A stretch of DNA of 64,000 nt from Fistularia commersonii (taxonomy: Eukaryota; Chordata; Actinopteri; Syngnathiformes; Fistulariidae), in NCBI GenBank assembly GCA_037954325.1, contig JBBMNZ010000001.1, positions 18,315,758 to 18,379,757 on the forward strand, written 5' to 3'. This document shows, piece after piece, positions 26,729 to 36,469 of the stretch. The notes under the pieces are model-generated. The model was not told the DNA's origin and searched no databases. It saw only the letters and a program-made list of their open reading frames with translations. The position numbers were made by a program, and so were the translations under genes. Position 1 is the first letter of the stretch. Each line of letters starts with the position of its first letter.

Positions 26729-28509
26729 TGTGGGTGTGTGTGGGTGTGGGCGGGTGGGTGTGATGTTGCCATATGCGAATTGTGGCGCTCTGCAGATCAA
26801 ACGCTTAAGCCATCAGCAAGCCATCCTGAAGTACCATAGGAATCTCCCGGGGGGCGGGACTTAATCCGGAGAGGACACCGCCAACTAACGTCACCACAAT
26901 AAGACGTATATTAATACAAATCACCAATAAATAAACGACCACTCTTTCTTTATATAGTCTTATCAGTCATACGGATATTTGATCTACAAAGGTTAATTTT
27001 TTCATTCTTGGTGCCTTATCCTTCACAGATTGTTGTAGTTTTATCTTATTTATTTATTCCCAAAAAACTGCACTATATGTTTTTGTATTATTTTCCTGCA
27101 ACCTGTTTGTTCAGGCATCTTAAAGTTTTTTTTTTCTCTGTATTTTCATATTATTTTGGTTTAGTTTTATTTTTGCAACTGACTATTTTTTTGATTCACA
27201 GATCATTTTTAGGGATTTTTTTTTCATAATTGTTATGTAATTTATTGCCATCTGTCCACATTTTGAATTGCAATTGCTCCTTTAATTAATAATGGCTCAT
27301 TATGACTTTTCTTGAATTCTTAGAACAACTAGGTCATTTCTGATTTTCGGGTGATTTCCTATAAATTTTCAAATGAATTTCAAATTTATATTCACACATC
27401 TCAAACCCGATATATCATTATCAGGGTAAACTTCCAGATGATACCCGGCTCATTTTTCAGTTATTTTACAGCCATGATCTCCTGATCATTCAAAGATGTA
27501 ATGGATTTCTCTAGATTTTTCCAGACACCGTACTAGAATTCGATTGACGTTTGCGAATCTTAATTCTCATCCTACTCCTGTATGAAGACAATGCTGCTCG
27601 GTTAGCTCACGACACCAGCGCCTTCAAGTGGCCGAGAACACAAAAAGCGCAGAGGCACTGGAGGATGGAGGCAGCTGGTGGGGCGACAGAGATCCGTTTC
27701 ATCCATCACGTTTCTAAGACTTCTACTTTAAAAAAAACTCAGTTTATTGCACTTTGAAGTGTATTTTAGTGTCACAGAGTGTCTCTTTTGACTGGCACTG
27801 GTTGGAATTATAAATATAATCTCCATTTTATATTTCAGACGTGGGATCCACTTTAAAGAACTAGTCTTTAAAGAACATATTTTTATATTGCCTGGTTATA
27901 ACATCATTATTACTTTTTCTTGAAGGCCTTTGAAAAGCACATTACACATTTTATTGCAATCATTTAAATATGCAATAACAAACTGTAGGGATCTTGCCTC
28001 TAAGGTCTTTATAAGAATGTGCTGCACATTTTGCGGGTGTTACACAATGGAGGTGTGATTACACAATAAGGTGATGCCTTATTATACTTTGTTTGAATCA
28101 TTGCCTAGCATATCTTTTTATTTTTTAGCCTGATTCAGAAACTGTTGTTAAATGGAATTAAAAAATGAGGCGCCATCCTTCTTTGAAATCAGATTTGGAT
28201 TTTTTTTTTTTACCCAGCTGATGATTCACCAAATCTGTAATCCATACTTCACTTTTTTGAGGAAATCTGCCTCTACATTAAGAGAGATTTTTTTTGTAAA
28301 TCTGTGGCAAATCCTCTGCCCTCCTGCAGACATCTTACCCGCCCACCCATTACATCCGCAAAGTGCCGCAGAGGAAGATCCACTACTTCACCTTCCTGCA
28401 GATGATGCAGCTGCTGGTGCTCTGCTCCTTCGGCATGTACCCCATCCCTTACATGAAGATGATCTTCCCTCTGCTCATGATCCTGCTGATCCCCATCAGG
28501 TACGCCGCC

Positions 28510-28549
<40 letters not shown>

Positions 28550-30693
28550 TCACCAAATTACACGGGGGTTTTAGAAAAAGCCGCGAAAGGAAATTAAAGT
28601 TAGCAGGCGTTGCTGTCCACCACAGCATTGTGGGGGTTGGTTAATTGGGGTGGGCACTGGAATGGTACTGCTTCTCCATCCCTGGCGCTGTGGTCACTAG
28701 AGATGGGGAAGCGCACACGTGCACATGTAACGTGGTCTATAGCACGTGAAGATTCTGCAGCCATTTCCCATCTAATACAGCCTTTAGATTTATTTCTTGA
28801 GTCAATTCACCTACTCACCTCCATCAACATATGATGCTTTTAAAAACCTTTGTCTCTATTTGACAAGAGGACAAACTCCATCTCACTCAACAGTTTTTTT
28901 CAGCCCTTTCAGTCCATCCAACTCCTTTGATATTTTTTTGGTTTTGGCCAAAACCCTCTTGTGTTACTATGGTCACACTAAACATGGAAAAACTATATAG
29001 CGGGAAAAACAAGTGTTTGATACGCTGCTGATTTTTCAACATTCACACTTACAAAGCATTTAGAGATCTGTATCTTGTATCATCGGTACTCTTCCACCTG
29101 GAGTGACGAAATCTAAAACAAAAATCCAGAAAAACACATTGCATGGTTTTGAAATGATTAATTTGCATTTTATTGCATAAGTATTTGAACACCTACCAAC
29201 CAGTAAGAATTGCAGCTCTCACAGACCTATTAGTTCTTCGTTAAGAAAGCCCTCCTGTTCTCTACTCATTACCTATGTTAACTGCACCCGTTTGAACTCC
29301 TTACCTGTATAAAAGACACCAGTCCACACCCTGTCAAACAAACTCTAACCTGTACACGATGGCCAAGACCAGAGAGCTGTGTAAGGACGTCAGGGATAAA
29401 ATTGTAGAGCTGCACATGGCTGGGATGGACTTAGGGACAATAGGCAAGCAGCATGGTGAGAAGGCAACAATTGTTGGCACAATTATAAGAAAGTGGAAAG
29501 ATGGATCAGGAGAAGATCTGTCTGGAGCAGAGGGCAAAAATCCTTGCTGCAGTGTGTGCAAACCTGGTCAAGAACTACAGGAAACTTCTGATCTCTGTAA
29601 TTGCCAACAAAGGTTTGTGTACCAAATATTAAGTTCTGTTTTTCTAATGTATCAAATACTTGTGTTGCAATAAAAAGCAAATTAATTTCTTAAAAGTCAT
29701 ACAATGTGTTTTTCTGGATTTTTGTTTTAGATTCCGTCACACTTGAAGAGTACCCATGATAAAAATGACAGACCTCAACATGCTTTGCAAGTGGGAAAAG
29801 CTGAAAAATCAGCAGTGTATCAAATACTTGTTCTCCCCACTGTATGTTTGATTATCACATTCCTGTTACTTTTCAGAAAGAAATTTACAGGTTTAGTGGT
29901 TTTTGGAAGTATATTTTCTTTAGTGGATATCAGAGAAAATGAGCTTTCCTCATTGTCTTAAGATTTTTAACCGATTTATGGCCCAAAAGGATATTGTTTT
30001 ATTTATACTTTTAAATCAAAGGACATGTATCATTATTTTAAAGTGGCTCCAGAATTTTGTGATTGCATCTCACCCTAGCTCAATTTGTTTTTACTTTTTA
30101 TTTATTTTAGCCAATCCGTCCCCTCCTCAAATGCAACTTTCACTGTATTTCACGATGAATAATTGCACATTCAGCCTGAAGTGATCAATTAATGATGGGA
30201 ATACAAAGCAGCACAAATGAATCTCAAAAATAAATCAAGAGAAATGTAATTTCGGAATTCCATATTCAGACTAAAATACAACTTAATCTGGATTTCCAAA
30301 AAACACAACAAATGATAATAATTGAAAAGAATTTGCAAATTTCAAAACATCTGCATGAGAACAATTTAGACTTATCATTAAGTGAATATTTTCATTAAAG
30401 TCATTCCGAATGGTATGTGGAGGGGACGTTCAAGGGAAAAAATACGGAAAAACATTTTGTGTTGTGTTTTTTTTTTTTTTTATGATAAAGATAAAAAAAA
30501 GTGCTATTTTTAAGTGTACGATACGGCCAGCTCTAACGACAGACATTGCGGGTGTTTCTCAGTGTAATGTTGTCCTTCTGATTCCTGCTGTAGCCAGCTC
30601 TAACCGGCTCTGCTTTGTGTGTTTAGGATCAGCGTGCTTCCTCATATAATTGAGGCCAAATACCTGGACATAATGGATGCCCAACACATGTAG
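2767..30693 (+). CDS. slc4a11: slc4a11, SLC4-family transporter (5' end outside window)
   Basis: Fifteen exons with GT-AG borders join into one open frame of 694 residues plus TAG, with phases matching at every junction. The frame enters mid-codon, so upstream exons lie before base 1. Visible residues 1 to about 167 are the end of the cytosolic N-terminal domain (motifs VHLLSETIQGVTATATG, RPQNWGENCCEVR, GRTFATLFSDISFRQKLLE). The rest is the multi-spanning membrane domain, with [51 protein letters not shown] and YMKMIFPLLMILLIPIR. These match the human SLC4A11 order throughout and not the bicarbonate transporters SLC4A1-A10. The family member is a plasma-membrane H+/OH- (NH3-stimulated) conductance, historically called a borate transporter; human mutations cause corneal endothelial dystrophy. 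Microsatellites touch several splice sites. Identity is very secure; the transported substrate is family knowledge. Confidence 0.96.
3019..3142 (+). CDS. slc4a11: slc4a11 coding exon b
   Basis: Acceptor cacag, donor gtacct. It encodes CNVKNLQRRHVCISRLIRPQ followed by NWGENCCEVRYVILILAP and ends in frame after LKM. The RPQNWGEN block is diagnostic of SLC4A11. Confidence 0.95.
3459..3690. repeat. Degenerate 22-bp minisatellite
   Basis: About ten tandem units, mostly 22 bases, each starting with AAATC(A/G)AC or a close variant and ending in GTT. Several consecutive units are exactly 22 bases long; one is 23 and one is expanded. It lies in the slc4a11 intron between exons b and c. Confidence 0.8.
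4630..4775 (+). repeat. Dispersed fish repeat fragment
   Basis: Contains the TGTAGGTGTGAAAGTGAGGG, GTGAATGGTTGAATGTCTGT and GGCCCTGTGATTGGTTGACA blocks. Related copies occur at 9200-9450 and 12320-12590 in this window. The family is widespread in teleost introns; I cannot assign its class with certainty. Confidence 0.6.
6752..6961 (+). CDS. slc4a11: slc4a11 coding exon c
   Basis: Exactly 70 codons between acceptor cctcag and donor gtgagc. It starts KSTKTAMELGRTFATLFSDI, continues FRQKLLETKTQEEFKEALVF, then enters a less conserved linker ending SSHKPLM. It joins the cytosolic core to the membrane domain. Confidence 0.95.
7965..8021. repeat. Perfect 57-bp palindrome
   Basis: The left arm 7965-7992 and right arm 7994-8021 are exact reverse complements over 28 bases around a single central T at 7993. 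The arms are mixed sequence (starting CCTTCCTCTTGTAGC), not simple repeat, apart from the central TGTGTGT/ACACACA. It lies in the slc4a11 intron between exons c and d. Confidence 0.93.
9200..9450 (+). repeat. Dispersed fish repeat, tRNA-B-box-like
   Basis: Begins GGCTGCACAGTGGTGCGGTA, carries GGGTTCAAATCCC (like a tRNA B box) at about 9256-9268, then the conserved tail with GTAAATTGTCCGGAGGTATG and GGCCCTGTGATTGACAGGTG. It resembles the 'gcacggtggcgcagtggtta' repeats common in fish. It may be SINE-like, but no intact A box was confirmed. Confidence 0.65.
10326..10495. repeat. (TG)n followed by (TGCG)n microsatellite
   Basis: About 55 bases of TG dinucleotide pass into about 100 bases of the tetranucleotide TGCG in the slc4a11 intron before exon d. 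The Cys/Val and Thr/His frames spanning it are artefacts of the repeat. Confidence 0.95.
10654..10738 (+). CDS. slc4a11: slc4a11 coding exon d
   Basis: Acceptor cccacag, donor gtgggt. It encodes CKDFFKAGRGIYEDLCRRLP and LYASDFTDG, matching the human CKDF...LDFTDG segment just before the first membrane span. Confidence 0.95.
11200..11292. repeat. (TG)n with TTCG/TTTG interruptions
   Basis: An interrupted TG microsatellite ending about 12 bases before the acceptor of slc4a11 exon e. It occupies the region where a polypyrimidine tract is expected. Confidence 0.9.
11305..11430 (+). CDS. slc4a11: slc4a11 coding exon e (TM1)
   Basis: Encodes IVGSNKTLLKYMTTAIFLYI, then AILLPAIAFGSLNDESTRGEI. This is the first transmembrane span and following loop. 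The acceptor ccgcccag has only a short pyrimidine run, because a TG/TTG microsatellite occupies the usual polypyrimidine region. Confidence 0.95.
11957..12070 (+). CDS. slc4a11: slc4a11 coding exon f
   Basis: Acceptor gttcag, donor gtaggt. It encodes [20 protein letters not shown], then GSPLVIPLTTAPLAIFIS. The QSIGG...FAGSPLVI segment is a conserved helix pair of the SLC4 gate/core domain. Confidence 0.95.
12320..12590 (+). repeat. Dispersed fish repeat fragment
   Basis: Shares TGTCTGTAGGTGTGAATGTT, GGCACTGTGATTGATAGGCA and GACTCCAGAGGGCAGGATGC type blocks with the copies near 4630 and 9200. It is diverged and located in the slc4a11 intron before exon g. Confidence 0.6.
12923..13055 (+). CDS. 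slc4a11: slc4a11 coding exon g
   Basis: Acceptor tttcag, donor gtaagt. It encodes VIRGICDDYNLDFPAFYACI, then GLWNCLFLILGGIFNLSLLM and KLFKR. It matches human VIRVICDDYDLDF and the following membrane helix. Confidence 0.95.
14077..14150 (+). CDS. slc4a11: slc4a11 coding exon h
   Basis: Short 74-base exon between atcag and gtaagg. It encodes [20 protein letters not shown] followed by GTVK, one membrane helix almost identical to the human one. Confidence 0.94.
14451..16032 (-). mobile_element. Tc1-like DNA transposon, degraded
   Basis: About 1.6 kb bounded by terminal inverted repeats of roughly 180-190 bp. The left end starts CAGTAGGGAGAACAAGTATT after a TA, and the right end finishes ACTTGTTCTCCCCACTG. 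Between them, on the minus strand, lies a Tc1/mariner-family transposase in pieces. The N-terminal helix-turn-helix region (AKTRELCKDFRDKIVDLHMA) is followed by the DDE region fragments, with frame breaks, so it cannot encode an intact enzyme. It sits in the slc4a11 intron between exons h and i. Confidence 0.92.
14757..15724 (-). pseudogene. Tc1-like transposase pseudogene
   Basis: The main minus-strand frame starts with a short leader; the native start is probably the Met at about 15670 (MAKTRELCKDFRDKIVDL). It runs through IGKQHGEKGTTVGTIIRK, TITDTQWRHGLKSCSTHKVP and SSDETKIELFGLN to about 15143. The rest continues in a different frame (14860-15171), with KHRGGKIILWGCFSAEGTG and a degraded tail to about 14757. 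At least one frameshift separates the halves. Function of the ancestor: cut-and-paste transposition at TA sites. Confidence 0.9.
16085..16155. mobile_element. Short LINE tail-like fragment
   Basis: Contains ATCCATCCATCATCTGCCGC followed by TTATCCTGCACTCATGGTTG. This is the common teleost LINE 3'-end motif, also seen at about 41225-41290. Only some 70 bases are recognisable. Confidence 0.45.
16477..16499. repeat. 23-base G homopolymer
   Basis: An uninterrupted run of G on the + strand within the intron before exon i. Length may be unreliable if it was sequenced with errors. Confidence 0.9.
17287..17316. repeat. (AAT)n microsatellite
   Basis: About ten ATA/AAT units in the intron before slc4a11 exon i. 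Confidence 0.85.
17959..18217 (+). CDS. slc4a11: slc4a11 coding exon i (large extracellular loop)
   Basis: The acceptor is cctcag at 17953-17958; the open frame extends further upstream, but that part is intron. The exon begins IFQRYYH, equivalent to human IFWKYYYGH, and ends LMMGTLWMGYTLYQFKR. Between these lies the divergent third extracellular loop. It has two possible N-glycosylation sequons (NRS, NGS) and a five-Ala run from a GCA repeat. The loop is poorly conserved with human apart from carrying sequons. Confidence 0.92.
18879..18985 (+). CDS. slc4a11: slc4a11 coding exon j
   Basis: Acceptor ttttcag. It encodes SPFLHAKVREVLSDCALPIS, then VLLFSFIGSYLFSDIE. The donor is a weaker GTTAGT. 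The next exon continues the frame as LPVFRVHNRPIF. Confidence 0.92.
19291..19335. repeat. Two-copy 23-bp tandem duplication
   Basis: The phrase ACTTTAAATTCAGTTGAGT occurs twice in direct succession, offset by about 23 bases, in the intron after slc4a11 exon j. Confidence 0.8.
19360..19430 (-). repeat. Dispersed fish repeat fragment (minus)
   Basis: Read on the minus strand, the segment has CAGTGGCACGGTGGTTAACA, the 5' hallmark of the repeat whose better copy lies at 9200-9450. Confidence 0.45.
20340..20430. repeat. 22-bp minisatellite, about 3 units
   Basis: Units of GTGTG(C/T)G(T)GCGTCTGCATGAAT are repeated about three times, embedded in TG-rich sequence of the intron before exon k. Confidence 0.7.
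21390..21555 (+). CDS. slc4a11: slc4a11 coding exon k
   Basis: Acceptor gatcag, donor gtaaga. It encodes PVFRVHNRPIFNVAPFERLS, then ALNVVSAMGLGFLLALLIFI and DQNIVVSLTNAPENR. The AMGLGFLL...QN...NAPENR pattern is the conserved SLC4 core. Confidence 0.95.
23569..23742 (+). CDS. slc4a11: slc4a11 coding exon l
   Basis: Acceptor ccgcag, donor gtaagt. It encodes LLKGTAYHWDLMLSGLINIL, then the GLPWMHAAFPHSTLHVRQLA segment and VEGGHLYET. KGTAYHWDL and LPW.HAA.PHS..HVR are family signatures. Confidence 0.96.
24552..24581. repeat. Imperfect hairpin
   Basis: GTCGTAGGCCGTC and GGACGACCTAC form an inverted repeat with about one mismatch around a short loop, in the intron after exon l. No function assigned. 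Confidence 0.4.
26468..26663 (+). CDS. slc4a11: slc4a11 coding exon m
   Basis: Acceptor cctcag. It encodes IVQVKETRLTSLTANIFIGV through [20 protein letters not shown] and ends LLLKEQ. The donor GT is itself the first unit of a long (GT)n microsatellite. Confidence 0.96.
26664..26762. repeat. (GT)n microsatellite at a splice donor
   Basis: About 60 bases of pure GT, then GGTGTGTGGGT variants, starting exactly at the donor of slc4a11 exon m. Confidence 0.95.
28330..28499 (+). CDS. slc4a11: slc4a11 coding exon n
   Basis: Acceptor ctgcag, donor gtacgc. It encodes TSYPPTHYIRKVPQRKIHYF, then TFLQMMQLLVLCSFGMYPIP and YMKMIFPLLMILLIPIR, the last membrane helices. A (TG)n tract begins about ten bases into the intron. 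Confidence 0.96.
28511..28549. repeat. (TG)n microsatellite
   Basis: About 19 TG units starting roughly 12 bases inside the intron after slc4a11 exon n. Confidence 0.9.
28997..29842 (+). mobile_element. Internally deleted Tc1-like element
   Basis: About 0.85 kb with terminal inverted repeats matching those at 14451 and 16032: the left end has ACAAGTGTTTGATACGCTGC and the right end has CAAATACTTGTTCTCCCCAC, flanked by TA. Inside are the 5' UTR and start of a plus-strand transposase (MAKTRELCKDVRDKIVELHM to about IIRKWKD), followed directly by sequence from the 3' end of the element. The catalytic part is deleted. It is the same family as the 14-16 kb copy but in opposite orientation. Confidence 0.9.
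29359..29520 (+). pseudogene. Tc1-like transposase N-terminal fragment
   Basis: Starts MAKTRELCKDVRDKIVELHM and runs through GMDLGTIGKQHGEKATIVGT, the paired-type DNA-binding region, then loses similarity after RKWKDG where the internal deletion begins. No DDE residues remain. Confidence 0.85.
30627..30693 (+). CDS. slc4a11: slc4a11 terminal coding exon
   Basis: Acceptor gtttag at 30621-30626. It encodes ISVLPHIIEAKYLDIMDAQH and M, then TAG. It matches the human C-terminus ...PRIIEAKYLDVMDAEH. It lies 2.1 kb from the previous exon; a Tc1-derived element sits in that intron. Confidence 0.95.
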
Positions 30694-31287
30694 CCACAGG
30701 TGGAGTCGCGTTCTGGATCCACAGAATAAGACACTTGGAATAAAAAAAAAGTTTAAAAAAAGAGAGGGAGTTGGGGGGGCAAGCAAACATATTTTTCAAT
30801 GCAAAACTGTTACGGAAGCCAAAAGGAGAAAAAAAAACGACTGCTAGATTTTTGTATCAGATATGGACACTCTTACAGGTGAAGCACTGGAAACGGGGTG
30901 CAGGGGTTGCCGGGGATGCTGGGGGTTTGGGGTTGACGAGGACGAGACGTCAAGCACCGAAACGACTCGGACTCTGCGAGGATAAGCTTTTGTTGGAATA
31001 ACTGGTCAATCCAGGACTCCCGCTGTTTCGCCTCCATCCGACCCTGCCCGCTCGGCCCCGCATACCTCCATGTTTTCCCTCCCTTTTCTTTGTGCTATAA
31101 CTCTCGACTCTGCCCCAAGTGCAGCGTCCTCCCCTGTGTTCCCCACCTGTGGGCAAGTACTTGAATTACTGGCTGATACAGTGTAAGTCATGAAACGGCT
31201 GGTGTCCGGTCCTGAGAAGGGCGTAACGCCACAATGTCGGCATCACCTCTACCTTTTATCGCTCTGCCCTCTCATTGTGTTGTTACA

Positions 31288-31450
<163 letters not shown>

Positions 31451-33339
31451 GGGTATATTCTACATGCTTACACTGTGTTGATGCGTACTTAAATACTTTT
31501 CCATGGGTGTGTTAGCTGGTAGGAACACTGCGCTTGCGTCGCATCTTTCTATCTTTCTGTGCCTGTGCAGTTTTAAGAAACAACAGTCTTTTTTTGTTTG
31601 TTTTGTTCTTTTCCTCAAGAAGGATGGAGGTGTTTAATTTTTAAGATCATTCCAGTGAAATCAACTCAAAAGGATCATTCTGGTGTTTTTGGATGAAGCC
31701 GCGAAAACAAAAAATTGGAACGAGAGCTGAGCAGGTCAGCGAGATCGACCGGTACCTGAAAGTGATTGGGGGTGTCCGTGGCACCGGGGGGGGGGGGGCG
31801 ATGGAACCGGCAGTGATGTTGTCACATGGGGACTGCTGTCCGTTGGTTTGACAGCACGGAGAGTCATCGGGTTTGTCGAGCGTAAACTAAAAGTCACTGA
31901 GGAAAGAGTTAAAAACAAACTGGTTAAAACCGAGAGCTTTGTCTTCCAGCTCAGCTCTTTTTCACCAGAACGGCACCTCCTGAGGGGACAAAGCCCCCTG
32001 CTGGCGCCATAGAGGTCATCCCATTGAGCCCACAACCCCCCTTCCCTGAGACACCTGAACCTCCTTCACGAGCAGCGACTGTCTTCCTCACTTTCGCTGA
32101 AATGGCCAATAATTTCCAGAGCAAATACAGGGTGGTCTTGGGGCAGGGGAGCCAGGGAACCTGCCCACCCCAAATCTGACTGGGCATGTGTAATTTGAAA
32201 ATTACTTTTGACCCAATTTGACATCACTCATGACACTATTTGTTTTTGCCAACCACTGGATAGCCTAGCTACATGCTGGGGTGGAAGGTTGGGGGTGACG
32301 GACCGCCTGCAGGGTTCCAAAGGACAGTCACGATAACATCGGTGATCTGGAGGACCTTGATAACTTAGCTCCAGCTCTGTTTAATCTTAATCCAGTATGG
32401 AATAACGTTGGTCACCCTTGGGGTGTGAAAAGTGGAAAAAGCCAGCGTTTTTCCCCAGAAGTTTGGGAAAAAAAAAAAAAACAATAACACCGGAATAATC
32501 CTTTCAAGGGGAGGAAGAGACTGGTGTCTAAATGTGTGTGTATGTCAATCTGTCCTGTCTGGTCCCGTTGCCCCATTAGAAGTCCTAATTTTTTTTGTCT
32601 TAACTTTTAAGGTGGAATTGAAGTGCTGGGAAAAAGAAAAAAAAACATTCCACCAGTCTATAGTTTCTGTAATTATTAAGAGTGACAGCACAAACCAAAA
32701 CACAGATAATCTATCAAATTCTGAAGATAGTAGAATATATTAATGGCAGTAAATAAAAATGAATATATATATAAATATATATTTTAGGTTTGGATTAAAA
32801 TAGAATATTTATTTATGGAGACGAGTGATGTGTGTTTACCCCAAACTGGATGGTAATGTTTTTTTTTTTTGTTTGTTTTACTTTTTTTTTTTTAAATGTA
32901 ATTCAGTATATAATCTATTTTTGCTCCGTTGACATTCCACATTAAGATTGTTTTGGGGGGGGAGGGTTGCACATTGATCAGTGTTTATGTCTCAAAAATC
33001 CCCTTCCAGCTCCATGTCCAAAGTCTTATTGCAGTTCTGCAGTTCTGAAGACATGAACATGTGCAGGTTAAATCAAGGAAATTACTCAAAAATCCCAAAA
33101 AAAAAAAAAAAAAGAAAAACAATAAAAAGAAATTAAAAAAAAAGGAGTTTAGAATCAACAAATTGCATCCTGATTGATTTCTATTTTTTTTTCTCTTATA
33201 TTTTGATTTCGTTTTACGTGGACAAGTGTTTAAAGGGTGAGCTCTAGAGTAATCCGGTCTTGTTTTCTCCTTAGATGTTATGATTAGATCAATGCTTGCA
33301 GACGTTGTCATGTAATAATCTGGAGAGATTATCTTGTTG

Positions 33340-33340
<1 letters not shown>

Positions 33341-33400
<60 letters not shown>

Positions 33401-33476
33401 ATGCACACACAGATTTCTGAAGCATGTCTCATCTGGGTTTTTTGATACAAAATGTGATGCCAACGGACATGCGTAT

Positions 33477-33515
<39 letters not shown>
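33341..33515. repeat. Two (CA)n microsatellites
   Basis: One CA tract covers about 33341-33402 and a second about 33480-33515, with roughly 80 bases of non-repetitive sequence between. Confidence 0.9.
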
Positions 33516-33516
<1 letters not shown>

Positions 33517-34770
33517 TAAAAAAAAAATTAAACGTGAGATCTCAGTAATAACCGAATGCAGCGCTCAATATTCAGCAATACTGTGTATAAAGCCACAAGA
33601 GATCCGGTCAAACTACCACAACAGGCCAGCTGTACTTTTTTAAGAAAAAAAATCACAAAAAACAAACTGAAAAAAACAATGGCCATTTTTCAGTGCAGCC
33701 TCATGGTACAAGAAAAAAATAATCCGTTATTGCATACCTTAAAAAAAGATAATCGCTTCTAACTGAGGGGTCACTCACCCCCTCACCCATCCCACCCCAT
33801 TCCTGTCACCCTCCACCTCTGAACGGCAGCTCCCTCACTGCTCCTGACTTTTTGTCTGGCAGATGCAAAAGAAAGATGTCCGATTCATGGCTGAGATAGT
33901 GAGGCGGGAAAAGGATGGCGAGGGCTTATTTGCATAATCCTCGGACTTTAAGCCTTAAAAGGCGGCACTGGTTAGAATGAGGGGGTGGGAGAATGGGGGG
34001 GCGGGGGAGGCTGAAGGGACATGTACAGTTTGCAGTGCCAGAGTTTTAGTTTTTATCGACTTATAATCACCATAATCCAACCCGGCGAAAAGGTCTTAGT
34101 TTCTAACTTTGGACTGGAGTGCAGAGATTTAAAACACTTCTACTTACATGACAGTATTGTTGTCGTTCCTTGATATTTTCTCTGTACCGATGATTTTCTC
34201 CCCCCCCCCCTCCTTTTTTCCCCTCTCTAGCAGCAATCTTCTCACAGAGGACTTTACATTAGTGTCACAGTGAGAGCCTCTTTGTTTGTGTAACCTTGAC
34301 TCTCCCCTCCTTGATTGGATTCCTTTTGAAAAAATAAAATAAAATAAAAAAAAATCTCGTCAAGTGGTTTTTGATTTTTTTTTTTTCTGGGTACTAATTG
34401 ATTTTTATTTCTTCTGCTTTTTTCCCCTTGCTCCTGATTTCATATAGCCTACTTTTTTCTATTCATGAATGTAAGCTGTGTGGGTTTTTATATAGCATAC
34501 TAATTTAGGTGTCAAAACAATCTGTAATTTTGTCAAAAAGATCAGCTATATTTGTAAGCTGTAATATGAAAAAAAAATAGAAAAATCAAACAGTATGTGT
34601 TGGTTTACGACAGCATATCTATATATAGAGAGAGAGATATATAGATATACTGTACACTGGAAAAGAAAGACTATCTCAAGCTGTTTGCCAAATAAATAGT
34701 AGTGATGTAAGATTCCATGTGTAATCATTGTTTTTATTGTATTTTTTTACTGCAAATAAAACCCAGCTGT

Positions 34771-36469
34771 CCCAAGTCTCCTAGAAAAACCAGGGAGATG
34801 ATATGACAGATTTTTTAGTCATGAGAAAATTGGAGAAACCGCATTAATGGCCTCAAAAGACTACAGACACCCTTATTTGAATGAACAATGAATGACTTGG
34901 AAATTGATTTTTTGGAAAAGAAAGAAAAACATTAGTGGTTTAAAGAAAAACACCTGAGTATTAAAGATTACTAGAAAATACATTTTTCAAAAATAAATCC
35001 TGAAAAATTTCAGAAGGAAATCACATGTAATTATGTTGCTGGAAAGAAAATGGTTTGTAAGTTTGTGAACATCTTTTGTTTGAAAATGAGGGAATTATTT
35101 TTATTTAAATGAAGAAAAGCTTTTGAAAATCTTAAGTGGTTGAAAAAGATCAACTTGGTTATTAACAAGAAGTTATTTAACAATTATTAATAAAAAATAA
35201 AAAACAGTAACTGCCTCTGTGAACAATTCTTTACCTAGAAATTTGTTTGCTGATAATCAGAGGACATGTTAGTTGTGCGAGATGTCTGCAGAGAGAGAGA
35301 AGGATATTTTAGTTTCTGAAAAACCGTCTGGTCTACGGCTCTAAATGTCCTTGAGGGGTCCTGGAAAGTGATGTGTTTGGACTGGAACACCGTGAAATAA
35401 AGATTTTTTTTCTGAGGAGCCTGTCAAGACTGCAATCGAAAAAAAACACCAAAGACTCACCATCCAACCTGCTGTCACCATCACTGACAGGCTCCCGGAA
35501 TCTGAAAGCTGACCACTTGGAGACGTTCACATATTGACCTTTTTTCCGGCTCTGGCCTCAGATGGGGGGAAACCCCCTTTGCAACAATGACAGGGATTTT
35601 CTTTGTTGTAAATAACACTGCTTAATTATTTATACGTAAAGCCATCAGATGTCTCTCTGAGCAGAAAATGAAGACCTTAGTTTGATCAAGGCAACCTGGT
35701 CTTCAGCCCCTCTAAATGTTACCATGAAAAAAAACAAGAAAATGCCCCTCCCCAAAAAAGAAAGAAATCAATAAATAAATACAATTAAAACAAAAAAAAT
35801 CAAGTATTCTACTGAAAATTTCAAGTTGCAAGACAAATAGTAAGAAGTCACATATCAAAAGGCCGGGAAAAATTATTTTATTAATTACCTAAAAATGAGT
35901 AAGAAATGACCCTGAAATATACCAAGATGTTACATAAGTAATATCAAGAAATGAGTCAGCACTAGAGGAACACGCATGGTGGTATATTTGAAAATCAGGC
36001 AGTGATTTTCTTTCCGTTTTAGTTAAAATTATGTATTCAAAATCCCAATGGTGTGATTTTAATACAGGAAGTATTACATTTTGAGGAAATTCTACCTCCT
36101 TATGTCGAACCTCTAAAATCACAATCAGGATGATCTTCATCAAGCGAGCCGTTGTTTCTGACATTATGCCATTGACCTTTGTCTCTTCCAGCACTGAGAG
36201 GCAAAAACTGTCCACTGCCATCATCACGTTCACGCCAGAATGAAGAGGCCCTGGCCCAGTTTCTTTATGCAGTTGGCCATGTGTAGGTAGGAGGTGAGCT
36301 TTTATTTAAAAAAAAACAGCAAACTTGGAATCATGTAACAGCTCACCATACAGGAAGGACAGTTATCTGTAGTCCTCTTACGCCACTATCAGGACAAAAC
36401 ATTCACTGCATCTTTGATTCCTAAATCAAAAGGCTATATCTCTGCTTCCAGACAAAATCATTATTTTTT
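34771..36469. other. Intergenic, nothing recognised
   Basis: AT-rich sequence with short open frames only. The frame at 35889-36233 (minus) shows no family motif. I see no exon, RNA gene or clear transposon here. Confidence 0.5.
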
